Position numbers and translations under genes: made by a program. Under the pieces are notes generated by a model, which had not been told where the DNA came from, made no database searches, and saw nothing but the letters and a program-made list of their open reading frames with translations. DNA of 48,955 nt from an uncultured Pseudomonadota bacterium (GTDB lineage Bacteria > Pseudomonadota > Gammaproteobacteria > Methylococcales > Methylomonadaceae), in contig CAIPQN010000018.1 in the NCBI GenBank assembly GCA_903867225.1, positions 1 to 48,955 on the forward strand. Reading direction: 5' to 3'. Below are positions 1 through 8,993 of the stretch, piece after piece. Numbering within the stretch: position 1 is the stretch's first letter; every line of letters starts with the position of its first letter.

Positions 1-141
1 ATCCATTTAACGAAAAATAGAATATCGTAGAAATCAATAACGACAATGGATTGAAGTCATAAACCACACTTCAATAGGGGGTCAATTAAAAACGATGTTT
101 TTTGTTAAAAAGGGGTCAAAATTCAGCCGTTGGTAACAACG
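1..141. other. Window edge, no gene recognised
   Basis: AT-rich sequence downstream of the radical SAM gene. It holds two direct copies of GGGGTCAA (78-85 and 112-119), 34 bases apart. I see no ORF, promoter or terminator that I can support. Confidence 0.4.
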
Positions 142-993
142 CTATTCCGTAACGAATACGTCAAAACCTAATTCGCGAATATCTTGTGCGAAATTCTGCA
201 TTATTTCTAGTGGCATCGGTTGTAAATCAATTGCTTCGGGTTGTTGAGAAGGACGCGCCAAGGTGTAAATCGTCACATTTTTAATGGCTGTTACGGCACG
301 AATCACAACTAAAAATTTTAAAAATCCCGTATGTTCATTCGCCAAAAAAACATTTTTTTGATAATCGACCAAGCAAATTTGAATTTTCGTCGAACAGATT
401 TGCGCGGCAAGCGTGATATTTTTCAAAACAGCTTCATTTGTTTGGGCGGAATGATTCACTAACGCTCGACCTTCGGGCGTGCCGCTATCCATTTTGAACC
501 ACACTTCGCCGCCAAAATCTTTCAATACTTTCAAACCTGCTTGAACCGTTGGGCGATGAATCAAACTGCCATTCGTAATCAATACAAAATGACTGTCAGG
601 AAAAATACCCAATTCTGTCGCAATATCGCCAATCATAGACACGGCAACATCAAAATTCTCCAAACTGGTGGGTTCGCCATTTCCCGCAATCGCAATGTCT
701 TTAATCACACGCTGTTCATTTGGCACTTCCATTCGGTCATAAAAATCACCGTGTAAAACATCATTTAAGAACAAACGTAATTCTTTCGCCAATAAATTTA
801 AATCACAAGATGGTGCTGCCCCAATTTTTAATTCTGGCACTTGGCAATAAATACATCGCCAATTACAGGCGTTGTTTATGTTGAAATTGATGCCAATCGA
901 CAAACCACCTGCGCGGCGTGAAAGTACAGGATAAACATAAGTTAAGCCTGTGATATTGCGATTGTGATTGGTAACGGTGAGTTTATTGGACAT
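142..993 (-). CDS. Radical SAM domain protein
   Basis: This 283-residue protein carries the CxxxCxxC cluster motif as CNWRCIYC near residues 43-50. That motif binds the 4Fe-4S cluster that cleaves S-adenosylmethionine. A GNGEPT segment near residue 104 matches the Gly-rich SAM-contacting strand of the family. There is no extra Cys-rich SPASM tail, so it looks like a single-domain cytosolic enzyme. The substrate cannot be assigned. The start ATG has no clear Shine-Dalgarno sequence. The gene follows typA on the same strand after about 106 bases that contain a hairpin. Radical SAM membership is firm; the specific reaction is unknown. Confidence 0.85.
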   Translation of the reverse strand: MSNKLTVTNHNRNITGLTYVYPVLSRRAGGLSIGINFNINNACNWRCIYCQVPELKIGAAPSCDLNLLAKELRLFLNDVLHGDFYDRMEVPNEQRVIKDIAIAGNGEPTSLENFDVAVSMIGDIATELGIFPDSHFVLITNGSLIHRPTVQAGLKVLKDFGGEVWFKMDSGTPEGRALVNHSAQTNEAVLKNITLAAQICSTKIQICLVDYQKNVFLANEHTGFLKFLVVIRAVTAIKNVTIYTLARPSQQPEAIDLQPMPLEIMQNFAQDIRELGFDVFVTE

Positions 994-1050
994 TTAAAGT
1001 GGGGCAGAAGGAGGTGTTCCTAATTTGTGGATGACATCTGAATAGGATTG

Positions 1051-1067
1051 CCCCAGCGGAGCTGGGG
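1051..1067. terminator. Short GC-rich hairpin between typA and the radical SAM gene
   Basis: A perfect 7-bp stem, CCCCAGC/GCTGGGG, closes a GGA loop just downstream of the typA stop. No T run follows on either strand, so it is a weak or Rho-assisted terminator at best, or an mRNA processing element. Confidence 0.4.
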
Positions 1068-1099
1068 ACTTACGAAAATTATTAGTTAAAAATTAAACC

Positions 1100-2908
1100 T
1101 TATTTACCAGCGCGTTTACGCTCGTTTTCAGTCAATAATTTTTTGCGTAAACGAATCGATTTCGGTGTGACTTCAACCAATTCATCTTCGGCGATAAATT
1201 CTAACGCTTGTTCAAGTGTTAATTTTTGAATTCTTGCAAGTACCAAACTTTCGTCTGTTCCTGATGCGCGAACGTTGGTTAATTGTTTTGGTTTACAAGG
1301 ATTTACACACAAATCGTTGGTGCGTGAATGTAAACCAACCAACATGCCTTCATAAACTTCGTCGCCGTTCACGAGTAATAATTCACCGCGTTCTTGCAGC
1401 GGATGTAATGAATACGTTACTGCTTTACCCGCAACCATTGAAATTAACACGCCGCGCATACGATTACCGACATCGCCTGATTTCATTGGACCATAATGAT
1501 CAAAAACGTGATAAAGCAAACCTGAACCCGACGTTGCGGTCATAAATTCCGTTTGGAAGCCAATTAAACCGCGTGACGGCATCATATATTCCAAACGAAT
1601 ACGACCTTTACCGTCTGGCACCATATTGGTTAAATCGCCTTTGCGATCGCCCAATTTTTCCATGATTGAACCTTGATGTTCTTCTTCAACTTCAATCGTC
1701 ACCATTTCAAACGGCTCACATTTTTTGCCGTCGATTTCTTTCAAAATTACTTCTGGGCGCGAAACGCCCATTTCAAAGCCTTCACGACGCATATTTTCGA
1801 TTAACACTGACAAATGCAATTCGCCACGACCTGAAACTTGGAACTTGTCTGGATCGGCGGTGTCTTCGACTTTCAACGCTACGTTGTGTTGTAATTCTTT
1901 GTTCAAACGGTCACGAATTTGACGGGTGGTGACGTATTTACCTTCGCGTCCAGCAAATGGTGAATTGTTGACTTGGAATGTCATCGAAACGGTTGGTTCA
2001 TCAACCGATAAAGGAGTCATGATTTCGACTAATTCAGGGCTACAAATCGTGTCTGAAATTTCTAATTTTTCGATACCCGCAAACGCAATAATGTCGCCAG
2101 CGCGTGCTTCTTGAACTTCAACGCGATCTAAACCGTGGAAACCGTAAACTTGCAACATTCTGCCTTTACGTTCAACGCCTTCGCGATTCACGATAACCAG
2201 TTGTTGATTCGGTTTGATTACACCACGTTGAATACGACCAATACCAATAACGCCTGTGTAGGTATTGTAATCAAGGCTGGTGACTTGCATTTGGAAAGGA
2301 CCATCGATGTTCACAGGCGGTGGACTTACTTTGTCGATAATCGTTTGGAAAAGCGGTGTCATATCACCACCTGAAACAGTTGGCTCTAAACCCGCATAAC
2401 CATTAATTGCCGACGCATAAACAATCGGGAAATCTAACTGTTCATCGGTTGCCCCTAAACGGTCAAATAAATCAAATGTTTGGTCAACAACCCAATCAGG
2501 ACGCGCACCTGGACGGTCAACTTTGTTAATAACAACGATAGGTTTTAAACCTAACGCGAAAGCTTTTTGCGTCACGAAACGGGTTTGTGGCATTGGACCA
2601 TCAACCGCATCCACCAACAATAAAACCGAATCCACCATCGATAAAACACGTTCTACTTCGCCACCGAAATCAGCATGTCCTGGGGTGTCTACGATATTGA
2701 TGTGGTAGCCATTCCAATCTAACGCGGTATTTTTTGCCAAAATAGTAATGCCGCGTTCTTTTTCGATGTCGTTGGAATCCATCATGCGCTCAGTTACTTT
2801 TGTATGCGCGGCAAATGTTCCAGACTGTTGCAATAATTTGTCCACAAGTGTGGTTTTACCATGATCAACGTGGGCAATAATTGCAATGTTTCTTAGTTTT
2901 TCAATCAC
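1100..2908 (-). CDS. typA: Ribosome-associated GTPase TypA/BipA
   Basis: This 602-residue translational GTPase has family-typical length. The P-loop AHVDHGKTT sits near residues 12-20, followed by RGITI, the DTPGHADFG switch region and NKVDRP. Behind the G domain come EF-Tu-like domain II, EF-G-like domains III and V and the C-terminal BipA-specific part. BipA binds 70S ribosomes and helps 50S assembly and growth at low temperature or under stress. The start codon is GTG with a weak AGAG upstream, and no in-frame ATG fits the conserved N-terminus better. It appears complete and ordinary. Confidence 0.97.
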   Translation of the reverse strand: MIEKLRNIAIIAHVDHGKTTLVDKLLQQSGTFAAHTKVTERMMDSNDIEKERGITILAKNTALDWNGYHINIVDTPGHADFGGEVERVLSMVDSVLLLVDAVDGPMPQTRFVTQKAFALGLKPIVVINKVDRPGARPDWVVDQTFDLFDRLGATDEQLDFPIVYASAINGYAGLEPTVSGGDMTPLFQTIIDKVSPPPVNIDGPFQMQVTSLDYNTYTGVIGIGRIQRGVIKPNQQLVIVNREGVERKGRMLQVYGFHGLDRVEVQEARAGDIIAFAGIEKLEISDTICSPELVEIMTPLSVDEPTVSMTFQVNNSPFAGREGKYVTTRQIRDRLNKELQHNVALKVEDTADPDKFQVSGRGELHLSVLIENMRREGFEMGVSRPEVILKEIDGKKCEPFEMVTIEVEEEHQGSIMEKLGDRKGDLTNMVPDGKGRIRLEYMMPSRGLIGFQTEFMTATSGSGLLYHVFDHYGPMKSGDVGNRMRGVLISMVAGKAVTYSLHPLQERGELLLVNGDEVYEGMLVGLHSRTNDLCVNPCKPKQLTNVRASGTDESLVLARIQKLTLEQALEFIAEDELVEVTPKSIRLRKKLLTENERKRAGK

Positions 2909-2966
2909 TTTTTGTACTCTTAGTTAAATAAAATTGGGGGTGTAGCTATTTTACTCTCGATAAGTT

Positions 2967-3359
2967 TCAACTTTGTTGCCAAGGTAAACCTAAAAAACGC
3001 CAGCCATTCAAATTACCGCGTTGATTGTTATTGTCTAATGAACCTTCAAAACCATCGACGATGTTAAATAAATGAGAATATCCTGCATTTTCCAGTGCAA
3101 CGGCGGCTTCTAATGAACGATGACCACTTCTACAAAGTAACAAAATTGGGGTATTCAAATCTTCAATAACAAGTCGAACTTGATTAACAAAATACGAATT
3201 TATCTGCCAATCCTGTGATTCTTTCCAAGGAATATGAATTGCCGAAGGCGGATGTCCAACAAATAAATGTTCCATCTTTGTCCTCACGTCAATCAATACT
3301 GCTTTAGGATTTTGTTTCTGTAAATCCCATGCTTGTTGGGGATTGAGATTTTCAATCAT
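2967..3359 (-). CDS. Rhodanese-domain sulfurtransferase
   Basis: This is a single-domain rhodanese of 130 residues without a signal peptide, so it is probably cytosolic. The active-site loop reads CRSGHRS near residue 76, with the catalytic Cys that carries the persulfide, and DVRTKMEH lies near the N-terminus as in the family. It ends with GWRFLGLPW, a tail seen in some small rhodaneses. It sits between pqqD and typA on the same strand. It is one of four rhodanese domains in the first 19 kb; the sulfur acceptor is unknown. Confidence 0.9.
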   Translation of the reverse strand: MIENLNPQQAWDLQKQNPKAVLIDVRTKMEHLFVGHPPSAIHIPWKESQDWQINSYFVNQVRLVIEDLNTPILLLCRSGHRSLEAAVALENAGYSHLFNIVDGFEGSLDNNNQRGNLNGWRFLGLPWQQS

Positions 3360-3470
3360 GATAAAAATTCCGAGAGTTAAAATTACCAGTGGTTATTATC
3401 GCATTCATTGAGGATTTTGGCGCGGCTATTGAAACTTGAACATTTGTTTTTAAACGAGCAAATAGAATTT

Positions 3471-3749
3471 TTAAGCGTCGGTTTGAGTAATCCAGCCGTT
3501 ATTTAAAGCGATTTCTAAAAAATTTGTAATATCAGTAACTAAACCTGATGTTTCAAATTTGGTTTCTAATTCAGAAACAAGTGACGCAAGTGAGTGTGTG
3601 CCATCACATAATTTTAAAATCTCTGCTGAACTTTGGTTTAATTCAACCATGCCTTCAGGATACAAAATAACAGTTTTTTGTTGAGCTTCTTCCCATTGCA
3701 AACGATGCAGCGGTGAAAAAGTGAGTAATTGTTCGGGATTTAAAGTCAT
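3471..3749 (-). CDS. pqqD: PQQ biosynthesis peptide chaperone PqqD
   Basis: This 92-residue protein matches canonical PqqD in length and in its signature stretches RLQWEEAQ and VILYPEGMVELN, then a C-terminal helix and NNGWIT. PqqD is the RiPP recognition element that binds the PqqA precursor peptide and delivers it to the radical SAM enzyme PqqE. No pqqA, pqqB, pqqC or pqqE is visible in this window, and I found no PqqA-like short peptide in the flanks. It lies 26 bases after the TauE/SafE-like gene. Identity is confident from sequence; the missing partners are presumably elsewhere in the genome. Confidence 0.88.
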   Translation of the reverse strand: MTLNPEQLLTFSPLHRLQWEEAQQKTVILYPEGMVELNQSSAEILKLCDGTHSLASLVSELETKFETSGLVTDITNFLEIALNNGWITQTDA

Positions 3750-3775
3750 AAAATTGAGTGGTAGGGTTGAAAAAA

Positions 3776-4609
3776 TTAACTGCCTGCGTTTTGTAGGTTA
3801 TTCAGTAAGCCTTTATAGTATTCCAGCATTTGTAGCAAAAACATAATTGCCGCGTCGATTTCATTTTTAACATCATGAACAAAATTGTGATGCTGAAATG
3901 TTTCTTGCGAATAAAATGATAAACCCATGTAAATTGTATTTAAACCCATCGCAATCATAATAAATGCAGCAGATTTGAGCATCAAACCGCGAAAATGTGC
4001 GTTCATTTTACCAAACGCAATACTGATAAACAGCATCGTCGGCAAGGTTCCCGCGCCAAACGCCAGCATTAACAAACCACCATCTAAAATGGTCGGTGCA
4101 GAAGTCGCTTTCACTGCCATCGCAAACGTAAGCGGGCAGGGCATTAAACCATTCATTAAACCCGCGAGTGATGCACCGATAATTCCGCCTTTAGTACGCG
4201 AAGCCGCATAACCTTTGCGAATAAACGCCATTGGAATTAAGCGAATCGAACCTTGAAAGGGAATCCAACCCAAAATCCCAAACGCTAAAACAATCACCAC
4301 GGCACCAATAAACATTTGCAAAATGCTTTGAACTTTTCCGAAAATCCCGCTTGAAATTAGAACCATGCCCATTGCTGCTGCTGCAAAACCAACAAGGGTA
4401 TAAATGCTAATACGCGCAAATTGATAAAACAAATAAGGTAAATAACTGCGTGTCGCTGTCGAATTCATGAAATAACCTGAAACCAACGCACCACACATTC
4501 CTAAACAATGTCCACTTCCTAACACTCCAGCCATAAATGCCAATCCGTAATCAAAGCCGCCTGTTGCTGCCATAACGTGCATACTGTGATCCATTGTTGA
4601 ATGATCCAT
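3776..4609 (-). CDS. TauE/SafE-type membrane protein with a Met/His-rich N-terminus
   Basis: This 277-residue polytopic membrane protein of the sulfite exporter TauE/SafE (COG2836-like) type has the hallmark GHCLGMCGALVSG motif near residues 33-45, the second motif MNGLMPCPLT and about six hydrophobic segments. The first residues, MDHSTMDHSMHVM, repeat MDHS and look like a copper- or metal-binding Met/His cluster. In other bacteria such proteins sit with cytochrome oxidase or copper-handling genes. A strong GGAGG lies 4 bases before the ATG. The transported substrate is not known, and the sulfite label is only by family name. Confidence 0.8.
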   Translation of the reverse strand: MDHSTMDHSMHVMAATGGFDYGLAFMAGVLGSGHCLGMCGALVSGYFMNSTATRSYLPYLFYQFARISIYTLVGFAAAAMGMVLISSGIFGKVQSILQMFIGAVVIVLAFGILGWIPFQGSIRLIPMAFIRKGYAASRTKGGIIGASLAGLMNGLMPCPLTFAMAVKATSAPTILDGGLLMLAFGAGTLPTMLFISIAFGKMNAHFRGLMLKSAAFIMIAMGLNTIYMGLSFYSQETFQHHNFVHDVKNEIDAAIMFLLQMLEYYKGLLNNLQNAGS

Positions 4610-4651
4610 TTATCCTCCTATTAAAAATATTTTTATTTTTTATGCACCAAC

Positions 4652-4684
4652 ACCATAAAAAAAGCCCCACCGTGGCAGGGCTTT
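4652..4684 (-). terminator. Rho-independent terminator after the DUF6447-type gene
   Basis: Read on the minus strand, AAAGCCC and GGGCTTT form the stem, and seven Ts (complement of 4654-4660) follow directly. It begins 5 bases past the stop codon of the small gene at 4689, separating it from the TauE/SafE-like gene downstream. Confidence 0.8.
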
Positions 4685-4688
4685 AATT

Positions 4689-4898
4689 TTAATGTGTCAA
4701 CAACTCAGTCTGCACAGGCGGTAACGCATCCTTCAACGCATTGGCATAAGCAAGACGGGCGGTTTGGAGTACCGCTGCTTGAGCATTAAGGCGTTGAAGT
4801 TCTGTATCGACGAATTGTAAGCTGATGAGTTGGTTCTTTGCCTCATCTGATAAGGTTTCTAAGTCATAGTCTTTGTCGTCTATTTTGATGGTTGTCAT
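4689..4898 (-). CDS. Small DUF6447-type protein
   Basis: This 69-residue soluble protein starts MTTIKIDDKDYDLETLSDEAKNQL, followed by a long amphipathic helix rich in Gln, Leu and Ala. The pattern matches a widespread small uncharacterised family (DUF6447 by recollection). GGAA stands about 9 bases before the ATG and a strong terminator follows at once, so it is probably a monocistronic, well-expressed gene. No function is known. Confidence 0.7.
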   Translation of the reverse strand: MTTIKIDDKDYDLETLSDEAKNQLISLQFVDTELQRLNAQAAVLQTARLAYANALKDALPPVQTELLTH

Positions 4899-5087
4899 CT
4901 TTTTTGTTCCTTTTTTGAGTTGAATTTGAAAATCCCTATCTTACCTAGGCAAAATGCGGGCGTTAAGCTACTTCGTAAAATTTAGGAATCTCGTCTTTGT
5001 ACTTTAATTCCGCAGTTAATTAAATCAAAAAGTAATTCATCTTTTATCATTATTTCCTACGGCCGAAATTCTACCACAGCCCCACAA
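4899..5087. other. Intergenic spacer without a recognised gene
   Basis: This is part of a 313-base gene-free stretch between the small DUF6447-type gene and the SulP gene. It should hold the promoter of the DUF6447-type gene on the minus strand, but I cannot point to a convincing -35/-10 pair. No ORF or repeat was found. Confidence 0.4.
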
Positions 5088-5127
5088 CAAAAAAACCGCT
5101 CCCCAGTTCAACACCAAAGAGCGGTTT
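5088..5127 (-). terminator. Terminator of the SulP/carbonic anhydrase/SQR operon
   Basis: A 9-bp perfect stem, AAACCGCTC (5093-5101) with GAGCGGTTT (5119-5127), carries a 17-base loop. On the minus strand it is followed by a run of Ts (complement of 5088-5095), 85 bases past the SulP stop. The plus strand also has a T-rich tail, so it may act in both directions. Confidence 0.8.
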
Positions 5128-5211
5128 CTTTTTCACATCGCATCAGGCAAAGCAGGTCAAACCAATTCAACGAGTTAATTTGAACGGCTCAAGATTGCCA
5201 GATTTTAGTAT

Positions 5212-6915
5212 TTATGCAGCAACGGAAGAATTCAGTTTAGTAATTGCCTCGTCAGTATCAAAAAATAGTTGCCCATTTAAATGTGTGAATAAATCACTTC
5301 TGTATAATTTATCCAATAAAAAGCCTTTTATTTCAGCAAAATTCAATGTAATTCCAATGGTTTTTAAACTACGATTTAATTGCTCTAAGGCTTCTAAAGC
5401 CGTCATATCAATATCGCTCACAGATGCGAAAATCAAAACGATGTGTTTAACATTGGGCGCATTGCGTAATTCAGTTTCAATAAATTCTTCAATGAAATTA
5501 ACATTTGCAAAGGTGATATTCTCATCGATTCGCATGAGAAGTAAATGCTCCCATGTTTCGACCTGATGACGTTTGATATTGCGATAAGTTTTTGTGTTTG
5601 GAAGTCGCCCAACAACTGCAATATGTGGGTGACTTGCTTTGCGTAAATGACTGGCAAATGTTAAAAAAATCCCCAACATAATGCCTTCTTCAATACCGAA
5701 AATTAGAACACTGATTAACGTCGCAAGTTCAGCAATTCCATCGCCTTTATCGTATTTCCAAGTATGAAAAATGCTACGAAATTTTACTAGCGGAATAATC
5801 GCTACCAAAATAATTACTGCCAAAGTCGCTTTGGGAATGTTACTAAACCACGAACTGAAAAACATTACGGCAATCGCTAAAATAATTGCCGCAATAACCA
5901 TTGCAATTTGTGTGCGTGCGCCAGCGGTGAAGTTCACCATCGTGCGACTAAAACCACCTGCGACAGGCATTCCACCAGAAATTGCAGTGGTTAAATTGGC
6001 AACGCCAAGTGCAATCAATTCTTGATTTGGATCAATTTTTTCACTGCGTAAATTTGCGACAACTTTCGCAATCGCCACACTTTCAACATAGGCAATTAAC
6101 GCGATAAAACTCGCGGGGGCAGATAACACTTTCCACTTTTCTAAATCAATAAAATCCAAACTTAAATGAGGCAAACCAGCAGGAATTTCGCCAACAATCG
6201 CAAGATGTTGAGCAGTTAAGTTCCATTCGCTAACGGCAATTGTTGTTAATGCCACTGCAACTAATGCCGCACATTTGCTAATTGCAGTTGTGAGAGATGC
6301 TGATACACCGCCCATTTTGAGCAACGTTGATAACGGTTTTCCGAAAAAAAGTAATATCGCTAAAGCCACAATCGCCACTAAAAACGTTGTGTTATTTGTT
6401 GCTTGGAAATAAGTTTCGTAGCAATTTGCATCAATGCCGCACGTTGGTGATTTTAATCCTAGCGTTTGCGGTAATTGGCTACCAATAATTAATAATGCCG
6501 CGCCGCTGGTGAAGCCCGTCAAAACAGGATGGCTAATAAAATTAACCAATTTACCCATTTTAAACACTGCCATTAACAACATAATCATGCCACTTTCAGC
6601 CGATAAAATTATCGCGCTTTGTAATGGATTTTCTAGTGCCGCTACTTCTGGGGATTTCAATGCGACGGCAATCATGATTGCCGCAATCGAAACAGGACCT
6701 ACAGAAAGTGTGCGACTTGTTCCTAAAAACGCGTAAAACAAAGGCGGTAAAATGCTTGCATAAAGCCCAAATTGTGGAGGTAAACCTGCCAAAATAGCAT
6801 AAGCAATACCTTGTGGCACTAGCAAAATAGCCGTAATAATGCCCGCAAATAAATCGCCATTAAAATCTTCGCGGCGATATGTTTTGAGCCAACTAAAAAT
6901 TGGAAAAAATGACAT
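5212..6915 (-). CDS. SulP-family anion transporter with STAS domain
   Basis: This 567-residue protein has the SulP layout: an N-terminal cytosolic stretch, a membrane domain of many hydrophobic helices starting with the conserved LVPQGIAYAILAGLPP, the TSRTLSVGPVS segment, and a C-terminal STAS domain from about residue 440. SulP proteins move sulfate, bicarbonate, chloride or organic acids. It is the last gene of a minus-strand run behind a beta-carbonic anhydrase, SQR and persulfide dioxygenase. Bicarbonate uptake is suggested by the carbonic anhydrase, while sulfate or sulfite export is suggested by the sulfide genes. The sequence alone does not decide between them. It seems complete, and a strong terminator follows. 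Confidence 0.93.
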   Translation of the reverse strand: MSFFPIFSWLKTYRREDFNGDLFAGIITAILLVPQGIAYAILAGLPPQFGLYASILPPLFYAFLGTSRTLSVGPVSIAAIMIAVALKSPEVAALENPLQSAIILSAESGMIMLLMAVFKMGKLVNFISHPVLTGFTSGAALLIIGSQLPQTLGLKSPTCGIDANCYETYFQATNNTTFLVAIVALAILLFFGKPLSTLLKMGGVSASLTTAISKCAALVAVALTTIAVSEWNLTAQHLAIVGEIPAGLPHLSLDFIDLEKWKVLSAPASFIALIAYVESVAIAKVVANLRSEKIDPNQELIALGVANLTTAISGGMPVAGGFSRTMVNFTAGARTQIAMVIAAIILAIAVMFFSSWFSNIPKATLAVIILVAIIPLVKFRSIFHTWKYDKGDGIAELATLISVLIFGIEEGIMLGIFLTFASHLRKASHPHIAVVGRLPNTKTYRNIKRHQVETWEHLLLMRIDENITFANVNFIEEFIETELRNAPNVKHIVLIFASVSDIDMTALEALEQLNRSLKTIGITLNFAEIKGFLLDKLYRSDLFTHLNGQLFFDTDEAITKLNSSVAA

Positions 6916-6937
6916 GATTTAAAACCCAACAGAGGAA

Positions 6938-6962
6938 TGTGGCGAATGATGAATCCGCCACA
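6938..6962. other. Intergenic stem-loop between carbonic anhydrase and SulP genes
   Basis: TGTGGCG (6938-6944) and CGCCACA (6956-6962) form a perfect 7-bp stem with an 11-base loop. No T run follows, so it is more likely an mRNA stability or processing element inside the operon than a terminator. Confidence 0.45.
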
Positions 6963-7023
6963 AATACTAACCAGAATGCAGATTAACTAAGAGTTTGAAA
7001 CTTAAACAAATTGAAGCAAATAA

Positions 7024-7602
7024 TTAACTCGCAATTCCTATTTTCGTAGCTTCGGGTACTTCAATTAAAGCACCTGTTTTGACATCGTAAATGTAACCAT
7101 AAACAGGAATATCTGACGGGACAAGTGGATGATTTTTAATGCGCGTGACATCTTCAACAACGCTTTTTGCTAAATCGCTAATCGTCAACCAAGCAATGTG
7201 TTTTGCTTCATCTGAACCACCGCCTTCACAGCAATCGTGCCAACCATTTTCATCAACGGAAGCCGTTTTTAAACTGGTCGCAAGCAAACCACGCATAATT
7301 TCATCGGTGAATGTTTCCATACCGCAGTTGGTGTGATGAATCACAAACCATTCTTTCGTACCAAGTAATTTGTAAGAAATCACTAAAGAACGAATTGCGT
7401 CATCGCTGGCACGACCACCAGCGTTACGAATAACGTGTGCATCGCCTTCGCTCAATCCAGCATATTTAGCGGGATCTAAACGTGCGTCCATACACGTTAA
7501 AATAGCGAATTGGCGAGCAGGTGGCATAGCTAAATCGCCTTTATCAAATCCTGCAACATAACCACGATTAGCAAGTAAAACTTCATTAAGAACTTTTGAC
7601 AT
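7024..7602 (-). CDS. Beta-class carbonic anhydrase
   Basis: This enzyme interconverts CO2 and bicarbonate. The zinc site is visible as CMDARL (Cys37, Asp39) and HHTNCGM (His90, Cys93), with [15 protein letters not shown] between them. This is the short clade resembling mycobacterial Rv1284. I take the start at 7602 rather than an upstream ATG at 7614, because GAGG stands 6 bases before it and the upstream codons overlap that ribosome site. That gives 192 residues. It lies between SQR and SulP on one strand. It probably feeds or drains bicarbonate for SulP, or buffers CO2 during sulfide oxidation; that link is inferred. Confidence 0.94.
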   Translation of the reverse strand: MSKVLNEVLLANRGYVAGFDKGDLAMPPARQFAILTCMDARLDPAKYAGLSEGDAHVIRNAGGRASDDAIRSLVISYKLLGTKEWFVIHHTNCGMETFTDEIMRGLLATSLKTASVDENGWHDCCEGGGSDEAKHIAWLTISDLAKSVVEDVTRIKNHPLVPSDIPVYGYIYDVKTGALIEVPEATKIGIAS

Positions 7603-7643
7603 AAAACACCTCATTGTTGTTTTAAATTAAATTTTTTCTTCAA

Positions 7644-8894
7644 TTACTTTTCATCAACAAACTTTTTTGCGTAACTCGATTTGTGTGGAATATCGAATCG
7701 AATCCCTTTCAACATCAAATCCCAATACATCCACGGGAAACCAATGGTTTTTCCAATCCACCAAATCCAACGTGGTACACGCGGATCTAAAAGTGGGAAT
7801 GATGGGGTAATTTTACTGTCGTAACTGAATTCAGCTAATAGAACCGTATTCAATGAAGTGACCAATGGACATGAACCGTAGCCATCATATTTTGGTGATA
7901 ATTCTTCTGCTTTCATAAGATGCAAAATGTTATCAACGACCACTGGTACTTGTTTGCGAACTGCAGCCGCTGTTTTGGCATTAGTTGTTGAAGCGGCATC
8001 GCCTAAACCAAAAACATTTTCATATTTGTGGTGTTGCAATGTGTTCGGATGAACATCAATACGACCATCAGCATTTGCTAGAGGACTCTGTTTAATAAAA
8101 TCAGGCGCACTTTGAGGTGGCGTGACATGAATCATATCGAAGTTTTCAACAACTTGTTTTTTGTTGCCGTCAGCATCGGTGATTTCAAATGTGGCTGTTT
8201 TTGCTTCGCCATCAACTGCAATTAAATTGTGCGCGAAATGGGTTTTAATGCCGTAACTTTCAACTATTTTTGCCAATGGTTTCGCAAAGAATGGAATGCC
8301 AAACATCGCGCCACCTACGTTGAAAAATTCGACGCTGATTTTGTCGGCTATTCCTTTTTTACGGAAGCGATCAGCCGCCATGTACATAATTTTTTGTGGT
8401 GCGCCTGCACATTTAATTGGCATTGCTGGTTGCGTGAATAATGCGCGACCTTCTTTCAAATTTTTAATACATTCCCAACTGTATTCAACTGTTTCAGGTG
8501 AGTAATTACTACACACACCATTTTTGTTAAGCGTTTCTTTTAACCCAGCAATTTTGTGCCAATCCATTTGGAAACCAGGACAAACCACTAAGTAATCGTA
8601 ACTAATTACATCACCAGATTTTAATGTAACCGTGTTTGCTTCAGGTTGAAATGTGTCTGCGTATTCTTTAATCCATTTGATGTTCGTACCAAATAAATCA
8701 GCTTCGTTGCGCGTGTGCTTTGCTAACGTTGATTCACCACCACCAATAATTGTGAATGCTGCTTGATAATAATGTTTTTCACTGGGTTCAATAACGGCGA
8801 TGTCGATGTCTTTATTTACTCGGCGCATATTGTTTGCGACTGAAACGCCTGCTGCGCCGCCACCAACAATTAACAAGGTATGATGCTGTGTCAT
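7644..8894 (-). CDS. sqr: Sulfide:quinone oxidoreductase, type II-like
   Basis: This FAD flavoprotein of 416 residues should oxidise sulfide to persulfide or polysulfide and pass electrons to membrane quinone. The N-terminal dinucleotide motif is IVGGGAAGVS (residues 9-18), and a second FAD contact reads FGLGDAAST (295-303). Two cysteines stand where the redox pair of SQR lies: Cys162 in PIKCAGAPQK and Cys342 in YGSCPLVTS. Cys128 is a third candidate. The C-terminus has an amphipathic WIWWIGKTIGFPWMYWD stretch suited to membrane docking. It follows the persulfide dioxygenase gene, the usual SQR partner. The related flavocytochrome c sulfide dehydrogenase is less likely because there is no signal peptide. 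Confidence 0.9.
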   Translation of the reverse strand: MTQHHTLLIVGGGAAGVSVANNMRRVNKDIDIAVIEPSEKHYYQAAFTIIGGGESTLAKHTRNEADLFGTNIKWIKEYADTFQPEANTVTLKSGDVISYDYLVVCPGFQMDWHKIAGLKETLNKNGVCSNYSPETVEYSWECIKNLKEGRALFTQPAMPIKCAGAPQKIMYMAADRFRKKGIADKISVEFFNVGGAMFGIPFFAKPLAKIVESYGIKTHFAHNLIAVDGEAKTATFEITDADGNKKQVVENFDMIHVTPPQSAPDFIKQSPLANADGRIDVHPNTLQHHKYENVFGLGDAASTTNAKTAAAVRKQVPVVVDNILHLMKAEELSPKYDGYGSCPLVTSLNTVLLAEFSYDSKITPSFPLLDPRVPRWIWWIGKTIGFPWMYWDLMLKGIRFDIPHKSSYAKKFVDEK

Positions 8895-8940
8895 TTTTAT
8901 ATCCTCAATTTTTTATTATTAAGTGAATCAACAGGAACAA

Positions 8941-8970
8941 GGTGAAAAGTACACAAATTCACTTCTCACC
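8941..8970. other. Intergenic hairpin between persulfide dioxygenase and SQR genes
   Basis: GGTGAAAAGT (8941-8950) pairs with ACTTCTCACC (8961-8970) at 9 of 10 positions, with a 10-base loop. An overlapping alternative pairs AAGTGAAT (8921-8928) with ATTCACTT (8957-8964), so two mutually exclusive folds exist in the 99-base spacer. No T run follows either, so it is not a simple terminator. Confidence 0.45.
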
Positions 8971-8993
8971 ACATTCCTACTATCCCCCAAATT

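Noticed and set aside
78-119. Two GGGGTCAA direct repeats as ends of an insertion sequence
   Set aside because: Only 8 bases long, no transposase nearby, and the window begins too close to judge.
142-4898. Radical SAM protein, PqqD and a small protein as a possible new RiPP (modified peptide) cluster
   Set aside because: The PqqD matches the canonical PQQ type, the small protein looks like a helical DUF6447 member rather than a precursor peptide, the radical SAM protein lacks a SPASM domain, and typA and other housekeeping genes lie between them.
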